Source: JBMDXB01 sp048594975 (GTDB lineage Bacteria > Acidobacteriota > Vicinamibacteria > Vicinamibacterales > 2-12-FULL-66-21). From it: a stretch of 42,028 nt of DNA. Below are positions 1 through 7,974 of this stretch, in pieces (within the stretch, counting starts at the first letter, position 1; every line of letters starts with the position of its first letter). A model generated the notes under the pieces. It searched no databases, was not told the origin of the DNA, and was given only the letters and a program-made list of their open reading frames with translations. The position numbers and the translations under genes are program-made. The stretch covers positions 1 to 42,028 of the forward strand of contig JBMDXQ010000049.1 in assembly GCA_048594975.1 (NCBI GenBank). The letters are read 5' to 3'.

Positions 1-82
1 ACGTCGACCGGACCCGACACGACAGCGATCCGTGGAATTCGCCCAGCTGGTTCGGCGCAACCCGGCGACGGAACGCCGCGGT

Positions 83-871
83 CTATCGCTTGTCGTCGAT
101 CGGCGAGATCGCCCCGACGAGCCGCTGCTGCGCCTCGGCAATCGCCCGGGCGGTTGCGGCGCGCCCGCGCAGCACCTCCTCGACACTCCGGCATCGCACG
201 ACCGTCGGGGCGACGCTGCCGAATGCGACGCGCAGGTCGCGGATCGTCCCGGCGTGCAGGTCGGCGGCGGCCGCGAAGCACACTTTCGAGATTGCCTGGG
301 CGCGGCGTGTGCCCACCTTGCGGAACGCCGCGCGCCACCCCCGATGCGCTCGCGTCACGTGGATGCGGACGATGATCTCGTCGGCCGCCAGGTTCATCCG
401 CTTGTACCCGGTGTGAAAACGGTCGTAGGGAACGCGCCGCGTGCCTCGCACCGACGCGAGCTCCAGCTCGGCATCGTAGACGAGCAGCGCCGGCGGGGTG
501 TCGGCTGCGGGCGACGCGTTGGCGACGTTGCCGCCGATCGTGCCGCGATTCTGGGTGGCGACGCCGCCGGTGTCGCGCGCCGCGTCGAGCAGCAGCGGGC
601 AGTCCCTGGCGAGATCGGGGCTGCCGAGCACTTCGGTGTAGGTCGTGAGGGCCCCGAGCGCGATGGTGTCCGGGCCGACGGCAATGCCGCGCAGCTCGGG
701 CAGGCCCCAGATGCTCACGTAGCGTCCGGGCGGCAGCGCCCCGGCGTGCTGCAGCACCATCAGGTCGGTGCCACCAGCGAACACGCGCCACGCGCCGGGG
801 TCGCCGGCGAGCCGGCGGAGCGCATCCGGCAAATCGACCGCCGCGTGCAGCTCGTGACCGCCGGCGCGCAT
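83..871 (-). CDS. FAD-binding (medium) subunit of a molybdenum hydroxylase, C-terminus cut by an amber codon
   Basis: This is the flavin subunit of a xanthine-dehydrogenase/CO-dehydrogenase-type enzyme. It would pass electrons from the 2Fe-2S subunit to an acceptor. The FAD-binding motifs FAGGTDLMV (about residues 30-38) and TQNRGTIGGNVANASP (about 107-122) are plain. It is the last gene of the operon, starting 3 nt after the stop of the small subunit. The ORF ends at ...ISPIDDKR with TAG. Beyond that TAG the same frame continues TAAFRRRVAPNQLGEF, which is the normal conserved tail of the family (usual form DDxRSTAxYRRxVAxNLL). The TAG therefore sits where a Ser codon (TCG) is expected. It is either a nonsense mutation or a base-call error, and the extension stays open to the window edge. 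Confidence 0.88.
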   Translation of the reverse strand: MRAGGHELHAAVDLPDALRRLAGDPGAWRVFAGGTDLMVLQHAGALPPGRYVSIWGLPELRGIAVGPDTIALGALTTYTEVLGSPDLARDCPLLLDAARDTGGVATQNRGTIGGNVANASPAADTPPALLVYDAELELASVRGTRRVPYDRFHTGYKRMNLAADEIIVRIHVTRAHRGWRAAFRKVGTRRAQAISKVCFAAAADLHAGTIRDLRVAFGSVAPTVVRCRSVEEVLRGRAATARAIAEAQQRLVGAISPIDDKR

Positions 872-874
872 CGA

Positions 875-1357
875 TCAGCCCCGCTTCGTCGCACCGGCAG
901 CGGCCACTGCCTCGACGATCCGCTGGTAGCCGGTGCACCGGCACAGGTTCCCCGCGAGCGCGGCGCGGATCTCGGGCGGTTCCGGCCGGGGGCAGCGCTC
1001 GAGCAGGCTCACGGCGGCCAGGATCATTCCCGGCGTGCAGATGCCGCACTGTGCGCCGCCATGGTCGATGAACGTCTGCTGGACTTCGTGCAGCGTGCCC
1101 TCCGTGGCGATGCCCTCGACCGTACGGATGTCGCAGCCCTCGGCCTGCAGCAGCGGTACCAGGCAGCTGTTCACCAGCGCGCCGTCGATCAGCACTGCGC
1201 AGGCGCCGCACTCGCCTTCGCCGCAGCCTTCCTTCGTTCCGGTCAGCCGCAGCTCGAGACGCAGCGCGTCGAGCAGCCGCATCATCGGGTGCCCCTCGAT
1301 CCTCACCTCGTCGCCGTTGACCCGGCAGGACACCGCGACGCGCTGGCGCTCACGCAC
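875..1357 (-). CDS. 2Fe-2S (small) subunit of a molybdenum hydroxylase
   Basis: This 160-residue protein has two iron-sulfur domains and carries electrons from the molybdopterin centre to FAD. The plant-ferredoxin-like N-terminal cluster is bound by C45, C50, C53 and C65 (GCGEGECGAC...NSC). The second cluster is bound by C104, C107, C139 and C141 (CGIC...NLCRC), the CxxC/CxC pattern of the xanthine oxidase family. Length is normal for the family. Its start overlaps the end of the large-subunit gene by 8 nt and the medium-subunit gene follows directly, so the three are very likely co-translated from one mRNA. Confidence 0.93.
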   Translation of the reverse strand: MRERQRVAVSCRVNGDEVRIEGHPMMRLLDALRLELRLTGTKEGCGEGECGACAVLIDGALVNSCLVPLLQAEGCDIRTVEGIATEGTLHEVQQTFIDHGGAQCGICTPGMILAAVSLLERCPRPEPPEIRAALAGNLCRCTGYQRIVEAVAAAGATKRG

Positions 1358-3572
1358 GGACCGCCTCCGCCAGCTCCATGAGCGATTCAGGGGTCAGCGG
1401 GACGCGCGCCGGCCGCAGGCCGGTCGCGTGCTCGATCGCGTTCAGGATCGCCGGCGCCGGTCCGTCCATGGGCAGTTCGCCCAGGCCCTTTGCGCCGCCG
1501 GGCCCGTGCGGATACGCGGCCTCCTCGAAAAAGACGCGGATCGGCGGCACGTCCATGCTCGTGGGAATGATGTAGTTGGTCATCTGCGCGTTCTGCATCC
1601 GCCCGTCGCGCCAGACGACGTGCTCGTAAAGCGCCCAGCCGATCGCCTGCGCGACGCCGCCTTCGATCTGCCCGGCTGCGAGGACCGGGTTGATGACTCT
1701 GCCCACCTCCTGCACGGCGGCGAAGTCGTCGACGCGGGCTTCGCAGGTGACCATGTCGACCGTGACCTCCGCGACGTACACCGCCCATGCGTAGGTGCCG
1801 TACGCGTCCCCCTGGTAGCGATCCTCGTCCCAGCGCGCGCCTGACGGCGCCTGGTAGCGAACCGATGCGCGCAGCGGCCCGTGCCCCTCGACGTGCGCGG
1901 CACACGCCTGGCGGAACTCCTCGCGCGAGTACGACTCGCCCAGCAGGCCGGCGCCGGCCAGAATGCCGCGCAGCGCCACCGCCGCCGATTCCACGAGTTT
2001 GCCCACGACCATGCTGGTGCGCGAGGCGACCGTCGGTCCGCTGTTCGGCACGATTGCCGTATCGGGCTGCACCACCTCCACGTCGTCGAGATCGATCCCC
2101 AGCGCGTCGGCGGCGATCTGTGAGAACACGGTGGTAGTGCCCTGGCCGATTTCCGTGTTCGACGTCAGCACTCGGACCCGTCCGTCGCCCGCCGCTTCGA
2201 CCGTGACGATCGAGGCGAGGTGATCCTCGCCGGCGCCGGTGAAGCCGGCACCGTGCATGAAGGCAGACAGGCCGATCCCGCGTTTCTTCGTCGCGACCCG
2301 GTTCGCCGCGCTGAACCGCGCACGCTTGTCGTGGAAGCGGCTGTGCGCGAGCGCGGTGTCGAGCAGCTTCGAGAGGTTCACCGGCTCGCGGATCACCTGG
2401 CCGACGGCAGTCGTCTGTCCGGGCTGAATGAAGTTCCGGCGGCGGAACTCGTCGGGCGGCAGGCCCGCCGCCGCCGCGACGCGGTCCATGTGCCGCTCGA
2501 GCGCGAAGAGGCTCTGCGGCGCGCCGAACCCGCGGAACGCGCCGTGCGGCGGCGCGCTCGTCGCTACGGCACGCCCGCGGATGCGCACGTTGGGGCAGAA
2601 GTACGGGCCGGCGGCGTGAATCGTCCCGCGAGAGAGCACGACCGGCGACAGCGTGCAGTAGGCACCGCCATCGATGACGAAATCGACGTCCATCACGACG
2701 AGCGTGCCGTCGCGCCTCACCCCGGTGCGGTGGCGCGTCCACGACGGGTGGCGCTTGGTCGTGGCCGCCATGTCCTCCGCGCGGTCGTACACCAGCTTCA
2801 CCGGCCGCCCCGACTTCCACGCGAGCAGCGCGGCATGCCCGGCGATGATCGAGGGGTAGTCCTCCTTGCCGCCGAACCCTCCGCCGGTCTCCACCTGCAC
2901 GACGCGGATCTTCTCGATCGGCAGCGCAAACAGCCCGGCAAGCGCGCGGTGCACGTAGTAGGGGCACTGCATCGATCCCCAGACGGTCACACCGAGCTCC
3001 GCGCCGGCGACCGCCAGCATTCCGTTCGGCTCGATGTAGAGCTGCTCCTGCGCACCGGTCTCGTACTCGCCTTCGACCACGAGGTCGACGTCTGCCCACG
3101 CCGACTCCACGTCGCCGCGCGCCACGAGGTACGACTTGAACACGTTGTCGCTGCCCCAGATCACCTCACGGGCGGCGAGCGCGTCGTCGATCGTGAGCAC
3201 CGGGGGAAGCGGCTCGATGTCGAACCCGACGCCGCGCCGCGCCTCATCCAGGAGTCCGCGGTCGCGGTGCGCCAGCAGCACGATCGGCTCTTCCGCGTGG
3301 TTGAGGCGCCCGGCGGCGAGGAACGGCTGGTCGTCGGCGATGAGCGAGACGATGTTGCTCCCGATGATGTCGTCGGCGGTGACGACGGTCACCTCGTCCC
3401 AGGGGATGGATGGATCGAAGTGAATGCCGTGCAGGATACCGCGCGGGACGGGGCTGCGCACCGTCGCGCCGTACAGCATGCCGGGCAGCGTCAGATCATC
3501 GACGTACCGCGCATTGCCGGTGACTTTCGCGCGGCCGTCCCTGCGCGGCACGGACCGGCCGATGGATGGCAT
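1350..3572 (-). CDS. Molybdopterin-binding (large) subunit of a xanthine dehydrogenase/CO dehydrogenase-family enzyme
   Basis: This 740-residue catalytic subunit binds the molybdenum-cytosine or molybdopterin cofactor. Family signatures include GGGFGGKEDYPS (about 234-245), PPHGAFRGFGAPQS (about 338-351) and GAKGLGELP with the catalytic Glu at residue 699. The CO-specific active-site loop (AYRCSFR) is absent, so this is a xanthine/aldehyde/aromatic-type hydroxylase rather than true CO dehydrogenase. The substrate cannot be read from sequence. It is the first gene of a large-small-medium operon. No maturation factor (CoxD/CoxF/XdhC) lies inside the window. The ATG is preceded at 6 nt by TAGAAT and no Shine-Dalgarno is seen, which suggests a leaderless start. 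Confidence 0.93.
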   Translation of the reverse strand: MPSIGRSVPRRDGRAKVTGNARYVDDLTLPGMLYGATVRSPVPRGILHGIHFDPSIPWDEVTVVTADDIIGSNIVSLIADDQPFLAAGRLNHAEEPIVLLAHRDRGLLDEARRGVGFDIEPLPPVLTIDDALAAREVIWGSDNVFKSYLVARGDVESAWADVDLVVEGEYETGAQEQLYIEPNGMLAVAGAELGVTVWGSMQCPYYVHRALAGLFALPIEKIRVVQVETGGGFGGKEDYPSIIAGHAALLAWKSGRPVKLVYDRAEDMAATTKRHPSWTRHRTGVRRDGTLVVMDVDFVIDGGAYCTLSPVVLSRGTIHAAGPYFCPNVRIRGRAVATSAPPHGAFRGFGAPQSLFALERHMDRVAAAAGLPPDEFRRRNFIQPGQTTAVGQVIREPVNLSKLLDTALAHSRFHDKRARFSAANRVATKKRGIGLSAFMHGAGFTGAGEDHLASIVTVEAAGDGRVRVLTSNTEIGQGTTTVFSQIAADALGIDLDDVEVVQPDTAIVPNSGPTVASRTSMVVGKLVESAAVALRGILAGAGLLGESYSREEFRQACAAHVEGHGPLRASVRYQAPSGARWDEDRYQGDAYGTYAWAVYVAEVTVDMVTCEARVDDFAAVQEVGRVINPVLAAGQIEGGVAQAIGWALYEHVVWRDGRMQNAQMTNYIIPTSMDVPPIRVFFEEAAYPHGPGGAKGLGELPMDGPAPAILNAIEHATGLRPARVPLTPESLMELAEAVRA

Positions 3573-3578
3573 TGGGCG

Positions 3579-3584
3579 ATTCTA
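3579..3584 (-). promoter_or_regulatory. -10 box TAGAAT of the molybdenum hydroxylase operon (predicted leaderless)
   Basis: TAGAAT lies exactly 6 nt upstream of the large-subunit ATG at 3572. That places the expected transcription start at or next to the A of the ATG. No -35 consensus and no Shine-Dalgarno is visible. Confidence 0.5.
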
Positions 3585-3598
3585 ACGCGTCACCGGGA

Positions 3599-3664
3599 TG
3601 GAGGCCACGGAGGGAATTGAACTCAGAGGGCACCGAGGCCACGGAGGGAATCGAGCTCAGAGGG
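3599..3664 (+). repeat. GCCACGGAGG repeat, two tandem copies (left cluster)
   Basis: Two copies of a 30-nt unit, at about 3601-3630 and 3635-3664, share GAGGCCACGGAGGGAAT and CTCAGAGGG and differ at a few bases. A degenerate inverted copy lies at about 3824-3849 (GGTCTCTGAGTTCGATTCCT). A larger cluster in inverted orientation lies at 4361-4432. The repeats bracket the transposase relics. Confidence 0.85.
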
Positions 3665-3841
3665 CGCGGAGACCACGCAAGCATGGGCAGGAGTCACAGT
3701 GCGCGAGGTGCAGATGGGGCCGCGGGCTCACTTCGCACCGGCCCTGGGTGCGGCGACCCCGCAGGCACGTTCCGCCGGGAACGGCATCTGCGTCCGTGTT
3801 CCGTGAATTGCTCGACAGCTCCCGTGGTCTCTGAGTTCGAT

Positions 3842-4020
3842 TCCTCTCCTCGTTCTTGAGGCGCACACGTTGTCGTACGATCTGTGCTCGACGTGCCACC
3901 TGCCGGCGCAGAGTCTGGTCGGCATCACCCGGGATCCAGACCTCAGGAAGAAACCCATTCGCATAACGCTGCGCGAGGACGGCGGCGTCGATCTTATCCG
4001 TCTTTACGCGTGCTTCGGCG
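3842..4020 (-). pseudogene. IS110-family transposase fragment
   Basis: About 60 residues survive on the minus strand: ARVKTDKIDAAVLAQ, then LPEVWIPGDADQTLRRQVAR and IVRQRVRLKN. This is the conserved KTDKIDA block and following helix of the N-terminal DEDD domain of IS110 transposases. The upstream part of the domain, the linker and the C-terminal transposase_20 domain are not recognisable. The fragment is a relic with no sign of function. Confidence 0.75.
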
Positions 4021-4123
4021 ATGCCGGCCTGCCCACGTGTTGTGCTCTCCGGTGCCCGCCCGGATGGTCGCACCATACGCCGACCGCTTCGGCGGGGACG
4101 AGAGACACGGCGATATCATGCCG

Positions 4124-4303
4124 GTTACGAATGCGCTCGAGCGGCTCAATGAGGAATTCCGCCGAGGCACGAAGACGCAGGCCGCCTCCTGGGCCAGGAT
4201 GCTGTGCTCCTGATGGCATTCGGCTTACTGCTCTGAGCGGCCAGGTGAGGTGGCGACCGCCCGGCTATCAAGACATGGAGCTGGTAAAGGCAGCGGCGTA
4301 GTC
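4124..4303 (+). pseudogene. IS256/Mutator-family transposase C-terminal fragment
   Basis: The plus strand encodes VTNALERLNEEFRRGTKTQ, which matches the TNAIERLNEEFRRRxKTQ block near the C-terminus of IS256-type transposases. Shortly after it the frame is lost. A later frame gives ALSGQVRWRPPGYQDMELV, which resembles the family tail (LLASGQIxxRxxDGY). The N-terminal catalytic region is gone. It lies in the same gap as the IS110 fragment, on the opposite strand. Confidence 0.65.
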
Positions 4304-4360
4304 ACCACGGCGGATGATCACGCGTCGAGCATTTTCCACCAGTTGACAGACACGACCTCG

Positions 4361-4432
4361 CCTCCGTGGCCTCTGAGTTCAGTTCCTCAGTGGCCTCCGT
4401 GGCCTCTGAGTTCAGTTTCCTCCGTGGCCTCC
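4361..4432 (+). repeat. GCCACGGAGG repeat cluster, inverted orientation (right cluster)
   Basis: The units CCTCCGTGGCCTCTGAGTTC (4361-4380 and again about 4394-4413) and a partial CCTCCGTGGCCTCC (4419-4432) are the reverse complement of the left cluster at 3599-3664. The stop codon of the neighbouring zinc peptidase (minus strand, 4412-4414) lies inside this cluster. Confidence 0.85.
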
Positions 4433-5287
4433 AAACGTATCGCACGCCTCGGGGTTCCCGCTCTCGAACCCGCGGCGGAACCACTCGACGCGCTGCTGCG
4501 ATGATCCGTGGGTGAAGCTGTCGGGCGACACGCGGCCGGTCTGCTGGCGCTGGATGCGGTCGTCGCCGATCGCTGCCGCGGCAGTGATCCCTTCCTCGAA
4601 GTCCCCGGGATCGAGCTCCACGCGCTGCTGGATCGCGCGTCCCGGCCGGTTGGCCACGTGGCCCCATACGCCGGCGAAGCAGTCCGCCTGGAGTTCCAGC
4701 CGCACCGACAGCTCGTTGCGCATCGCCGGGCTGGACGTCTGCTGATCGCGCACGCGGCGGTCGATGCCGAGCAGCGTCTGCACGTGGTGCCCGAGCTCGT
4801 GGGCGAGCACGTACGCCTGCGCGAAGTCCCCGGGCGCGCCGAACCGCCGGTGGAGCTCGCCGAAGAACCCGAGGTCGAGGTACACCTTGCGGTCGCCTGG
4901 GCAATAGAACGGCCCGGTGGCCGACTGTGCGAACCCGCACGTGGACTGGACGGCGTCGCGGAAGAGCACGGCACGGGTTGGCTCGTACCGATCCCCGAGC
5001 AGGTCCGCCCACGTCTCCTGCGCGTCGCGCATCACCGCGTCGACGAGATCGACGAGCTGCTCTTCCTCAGGGGTCGCTACCACCGGCCCGGATGAGGTAT
5101 CCGCGTATTCCGGCGACGGCATGGCCCCGCCGCCCAGCAGCGACATCAGGTCCACGCCGGTCACCCAGCTGAGCAGGAGCACGATCAGCAGGCCCCCCAG
5201 CCCGAGCGGCGCGCCGACGCGCATCCCCATTCCCGATCGCCCGCGAAGATCCTCGACGCTGCTCCGGTCGCCGCGCGTCCACCTCAT
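4412..5287 (-). CDS. YpfJ-type neutral zinc metallopeptidase
   Basis: This 291-residue membrane-anchored metallopeptidase belongs to the YpfJ/KPN_02809 family. The start at 5287 (MRWTRGDRSS) was chosen because family members begin with this RW.G.S.N/D block; a longer ORF reaches 5425. A single membrane segment spans about residues 29-47. The zinc-binding motif HELGHH has H163, E164 and H167. Asp-rich and DxFAG-type motifs (LQADCFAGVW) and the NPxxCDTF C-terminal motif are present. After CDTF the protein ends with the odd tail GGHGGN, encoded by the intergenic GCCACGGAGG repeat, which also supplies the TGA. The biological substrate of this family is unknown. A TACGCT -10-like box lies about 30 nt upstream of the start. 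Confidence 0.9.
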   Translation of the reverse strand: MRWTRGDRSSVEDLRGRSGMGMRVGAPLGLGGLLIVLLLSWVTGVDLMSLLGGGAMPSPEYADTSSGPVVATPEEEQLVDLVDAVMRDAQETWADLLGDRYEPTRAVLFRDAVQSTCGFAQSATGPFYCPGDRKVYLDLGFFGELHRRFGAPGDFAQAYVLAHELGHHVQTLLGIDRRVRDQQTSSPAMRNELSVRLELQADCFAGVWGHVANRPGRAIQQRVELDPGDFEEGITAAAAIGDDRIQRQQTGRVSPDSFTHGSSQQRVEWFRRGFESGNPEACDTFGGHGGN

Positions 5288-5508
5288 CGTGTTGCCCCCG
5301 CGTCTTGCTGCTGCAAGCGTAACGCCAGAGCCGGCCGCCGGGCGGCACCTGAAGCGGCTCCGATGATAGAACCGTCCCGTCAGCAGCCGGTCGCTGGCAC
5401 CTCCAACGTCCCCGGATCCGGCCAATGTCCAGGGCGTCGCGATGTCCGGCCGTCGACCGTTCAGAGTTACCGCCCACGCTTACCTCTGAAGTGGCCGGCT
5501 GCGGATGG

Positions 5509-6993
5509 TCAGTGGATGTCGACGTGGATGTTCTTCCACTTGCCCTGGTGGAAGCGCGCAACCGAGAGGATACAGCGGGTGAAGTGGCCCGACAGGATGG
5601 CCGTCCAGACGCCGGCGGGTGTGAGCATGCCCAGGGCCTGCAGCATGGAGCAGATGCCGATCGGCACGACCACCTGTGACGCCAGGGTGATGTACAGCGG
5701 ACTGCGTGTATCGCCCGTGCCCTGGAGGCCCCCCGTGAACGTCAGGGCGAGGGTGATGAAAAGACCGGACACGCTGAGGTAGCGCAGCAGTTGCCGTCCC
5801 AGCTGCACGACCGTCGGATCTTCGAGCCCGAACACCGCGAGGAGCTGTGCCGGGATGAGAACGAATAGCGCGCCAACCGTGATCGCGACGCCGAGCCCGA
5901 ACAACGCGGCGATCCGCACCGCCTGCACCGCGCGATGCGGGTGGCCGGCGCCGAGGTTCTGGCCCACGACGGCGGCTGCGGCGCCCATGAGACCGACCGA
6001 CGTCCACGTGATGAGCGAAAAGAGCTCCGAGTATCCGACCGCGTACGCCGCCTGCGCCTGGGCGCTGTGCTCCAGCGACCCGATGAAGCGCAACAGCAGC
6101 ACGCCCGCGACGTTCATCGCGACTCCCTGCAGGCCGGCGGGGAGACCGAAGCGGAACAGCGCGCGGATGATCGCCCAGTCGGGCCGCCAGGACATCGTAC
6201 GCGGGAAGTGCACGACGAGGCGGTCCTTGAGGATGAGAGCGATCGCCAGCGTCGACACGATGCCGCTGGCGATGACGGTGCCGAGCGCCGCGCCGTGCGT
6301 TCCCAGCGCCGGCACCGGCCCGTAGCCGGCAATGAGCACGACGTTGAGGCCGTTGTTGAGCACCGTCATCAGCGCGCCAAGCCGGAGCGGCGTGCGCGCG
6401 TCGCCGGCGGCGCGCAGCGCGCCCCCCAGCATGAAGAACAGCAGCATCCCGACGCCGGCGACGAACATCGTCCGCAGGTACGGCAGCGCCTCCGCGCGCA
6501 CCTCGGGTGTTGCGTTCACGAGTTCGAGCAGCGTCGGCGACAGCGCGTAGCCGATCGGCGCCATGATCCCCACGGCGAGCGCGACGGCGGTGAGGAACGC
6601 CTGGTAGACGGTGCGGTTCACTTTCTCGGGCTCGTTCGCCCCGGCGAACCGCGCCACCAGGACCGCCATGCCGGTGAAGAGCGAGCTGATGAAGACGATG
6701 ATGACCAGGAAGATCTGCCAGCTCACGCCGATGGCGGCGTTGCCCGCGAACCCGACGTAGTGGCCGACCATGGCATGGTCGATGATCCCCTGCAGCCCGC
6801 CGATCGCGTTCTGCAGCACGGTCGGCCACGCGATCTTCCACACCGCGGCGGCGATGGGTCCTTCCACGATGGAGCGGTCGAAGTACCGGCGGCCGGTGGG
6901 CGCGGCGCCAGGCGGCGCCGTCAGATCGGCCGACGACGCGGTGCCGGCGTCCTGGGCCGGAGAGGCACTCGAAGGCGGGAGAGCGGAGGCCAC
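5509..6993 (-). CDS. MATE-family multidrug/metabolite efflux transporter
   Basis: This 494-residue integral membrane protein has about 12 hydrophobic segments in two MatE repeats. The first begins around residue 50 (KIAWPTVLQNAIGGLQGIID) and the second around residue 270. A GALRAAGDARTP segment and a late GGLQGTGDTRSPLY segment are the matching MATE signatures of the two halves. It would export cationic or aromatic compounds in exchange for Na+ or H+; substrate unknown. The N-terminus has a 35-residue low-complexity Ala/Ser/Pro extension. The start is GTG, with TACGAT 9 nt upstream. It has the same orientation as the VOC-fusion gene upstream, with a 21-nt gap. Confidence 0.93.
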   Translation of the reverse strand: MASALPPSSASPAQDAGTASSADLTAPPGAAPTGRRYFDRSIVEGPIAAAVWKIAWPTVLQNAIGGLQGIIDHAMVGHYVGFAGNAAIGVSWQIFLVIIVFISSLFTGMAVLVARFAGANEPEKVNRTVYQAFLTAVALAVGIMAPIGYALSPTLLELVNATPEVRAEALPYLRTMFVAGVGMLLFFMLGGALRAAGDARTPLRLGALMTVLNNGLNVVLIAGYGPVPALGTHGAALGTVIASGIVSTLAIALILKDRLVVHFPRTMSWRPDWAIIRALFRFGLPAGLQGVAMNVAGVLLLRFIGSLEHSAQAQAAYAVGYSELFSLITWTSVGLMGAAAAVVGQNLGAGHPHRAVQAVRIAALFGLGVAITVGALFVLIPAQLLAVFGLEDPTVVQLGRQLLRYLSVSGLFITLALTFTGGLQGTGDTRSPLYITLASQVVVPIGICSMLQALGMLTPAGVWTAILSGHFTRCILSVARFHQGKWKNIHVDIH

Positions 6994-7014
6994 GCGCGAT
7001 CGATCGTATCCGGC

Positions 7015-7941
7015 TTATGCCGGTTTCTGTTTGAGCACGCGGCGCACGTCGGCATGCGCCAGGACGACGGCCGGCTGGCGCTGCAGCGCCTCGTAGTAGC
7101 GGCGCTGGAAGCCTTCGCCGTTCTCCGAGGCGATGAGCAGGCGCTCGACGTGATCGAGCAGGACGGCGGCGTCGGCGGCGGTGGCCGGCGAGCCGGGCTC
7201 GATCGTTTCGTCGATGCGCACGACGACCTCGGACAGCGCGTGCAGCCAGGCGAACCACGGATCGTTGATCACCAGCTGGAGCAGGTTCGCCGGCGATCCG
7301 ACGCGGCCGCGATCCAGCTCGTAAGCGGCGCGGGTGTCGTCGAGCAGTACCTTGTGGAGCTGCAGCAGGCGCGCGCGCAGCTCGAGCAGCAGCCGGCGCA
7401 TCGCGTCGGACAGCGGCGCGCCGCCCGCCGGGGCTTCCGCCGGATGCTGCCTCGGCGCGTTTGCCGCCGCGACGAGCGCGTCGAGCGCGAGGGGCCTGGT
7501 CGTCATTTGCAGCGTACCGTCCTCCTGCCGGGGCCAGTCGTCCCGCGGCCGGTCCCAGTACAGCTCGATGGCGTTGCCGTCCGGATCTCGCAGGTACAGC
7601 GCCTCGCTGACGCCGTGGTCGCTGGCACCTTCCAGTGGCACACCCGCGTCGCGCAGCCGGAGCAGCGCCTCGCCGAGCGCCGCGCGATCGGGGTAGCGGA
7701 TCGCGAAGTGATAGAGGCCGGTCGTCCCTGGCGACGGTGGCGGGCCGTTGCGGCTCTCCCACGTGTTCAGGCCGATGTGGTGATGGTAACCGCCGGCGCT
7801 CAGGAAGGCCGCCTGCGAGCCGTACCGCTGCGTCACCTCGAACCCGAGCACGCCGGAGTAGAAGGCCAGCGCGCGCTCCAGGTCGCCGACCTTGAGGTGG
7901 ACGTGCCCGATGTCGACGCGGGGGTCGATGCGTCGTGCCAT
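7015..7941 (-). CDS. VOC-family dioxygenase-like domain fused to an uncharacterised helical domain
   Basis: Residues 1-165 are a two-module vicinal-oxygen-chelate protein of the catechol-2,3-dioxygenase (CatE)/glyoxalase type. Motifs are GHVHLKVGDLERALAFY, the metal-site YHHHIGLNTW, YHFAIRYPD and RDPDGNAIELYWDRP. It ends with the typical MTTRPLALDALV tail of stand-alone proteins. After a Pro/Ala linker, residues about 185-308 form a second, mainly helical domain (LLLELRARLLQLHKVLLDD, NDPWFAWLHALSEVVVRIDE). I know this only as a conserved domain of unknown function, normally a separate protein. The reading frame is continuous, so the fusion looks genuine. CATGAT lies 6 nt before the ATG, a weaker example of the leaderless pattern. 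Confidence 0.85.
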   Translation of the reverse strand: MARRIDPRVDIGHVHLKVGDLERALAFYSGVLGFEVTQRYGSQAAFLSAGGYHHHIGLNTWESRNGPPPSPGTTGLYHFAIRYPDRAALGEALLRLRDAGVPLEGASDHGVSEALYLRDPDGNAIELYWDRPRDDWPRQEDGTLQMTTRPLALDALVAAANAPRQHPAEAPAGGAPLSDAMRRLLLELRARLLQLHKVLLDDTRAAYELDRGRVGSPANLLQLVINDPWFAWLHALSEVVVRIDETIEPGSPATAADAAVLLDHVERLLIASENGEGFQRRYYEALQRQPAVVLAHADVRRVLKQKPA

Positions 7942-7947
7942 GGCGCC

Positions 7948-7953
7948 ATCATG
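7948..7953 (-). promoter_or_regulatory. Possible -10 box CATGAT of the VOC-fusion gene
   Basis: CATGAT is exactly 6 nt before the ATG at 7941. It matches TATAAT poorly at the first base, so it is the weakest member of the series. Confidence 0.3.
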
Positions 7954-7974
7954 GCGCAGGACCGGGGGCGCAGA

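Noticed and set aside
32..1381. A 449-codon plus-strand open frame across the flavin and iron-sulfur subunit genes
   Set aside because: It is antisense to two clearly recognisable genes and encodes Arg/Gly/Ala-rich sequence without domains, as GC-rich DNA often does.
1350..3572. True aerobic CO dehydrogenase (CoxL)
   Set aside because: The AYRCSFR active-site loop is absent; the sequence there is HGAFRGFGAPQ, as in other xanthine-oxidase-family enzymes.
5480..7762. A 760-codon minus-strand frame over the MATE and VOC genes
   Set aside because: It is a frame-shifted shadow of both genes; the MATE and VOC frames carry all conserved motifs.
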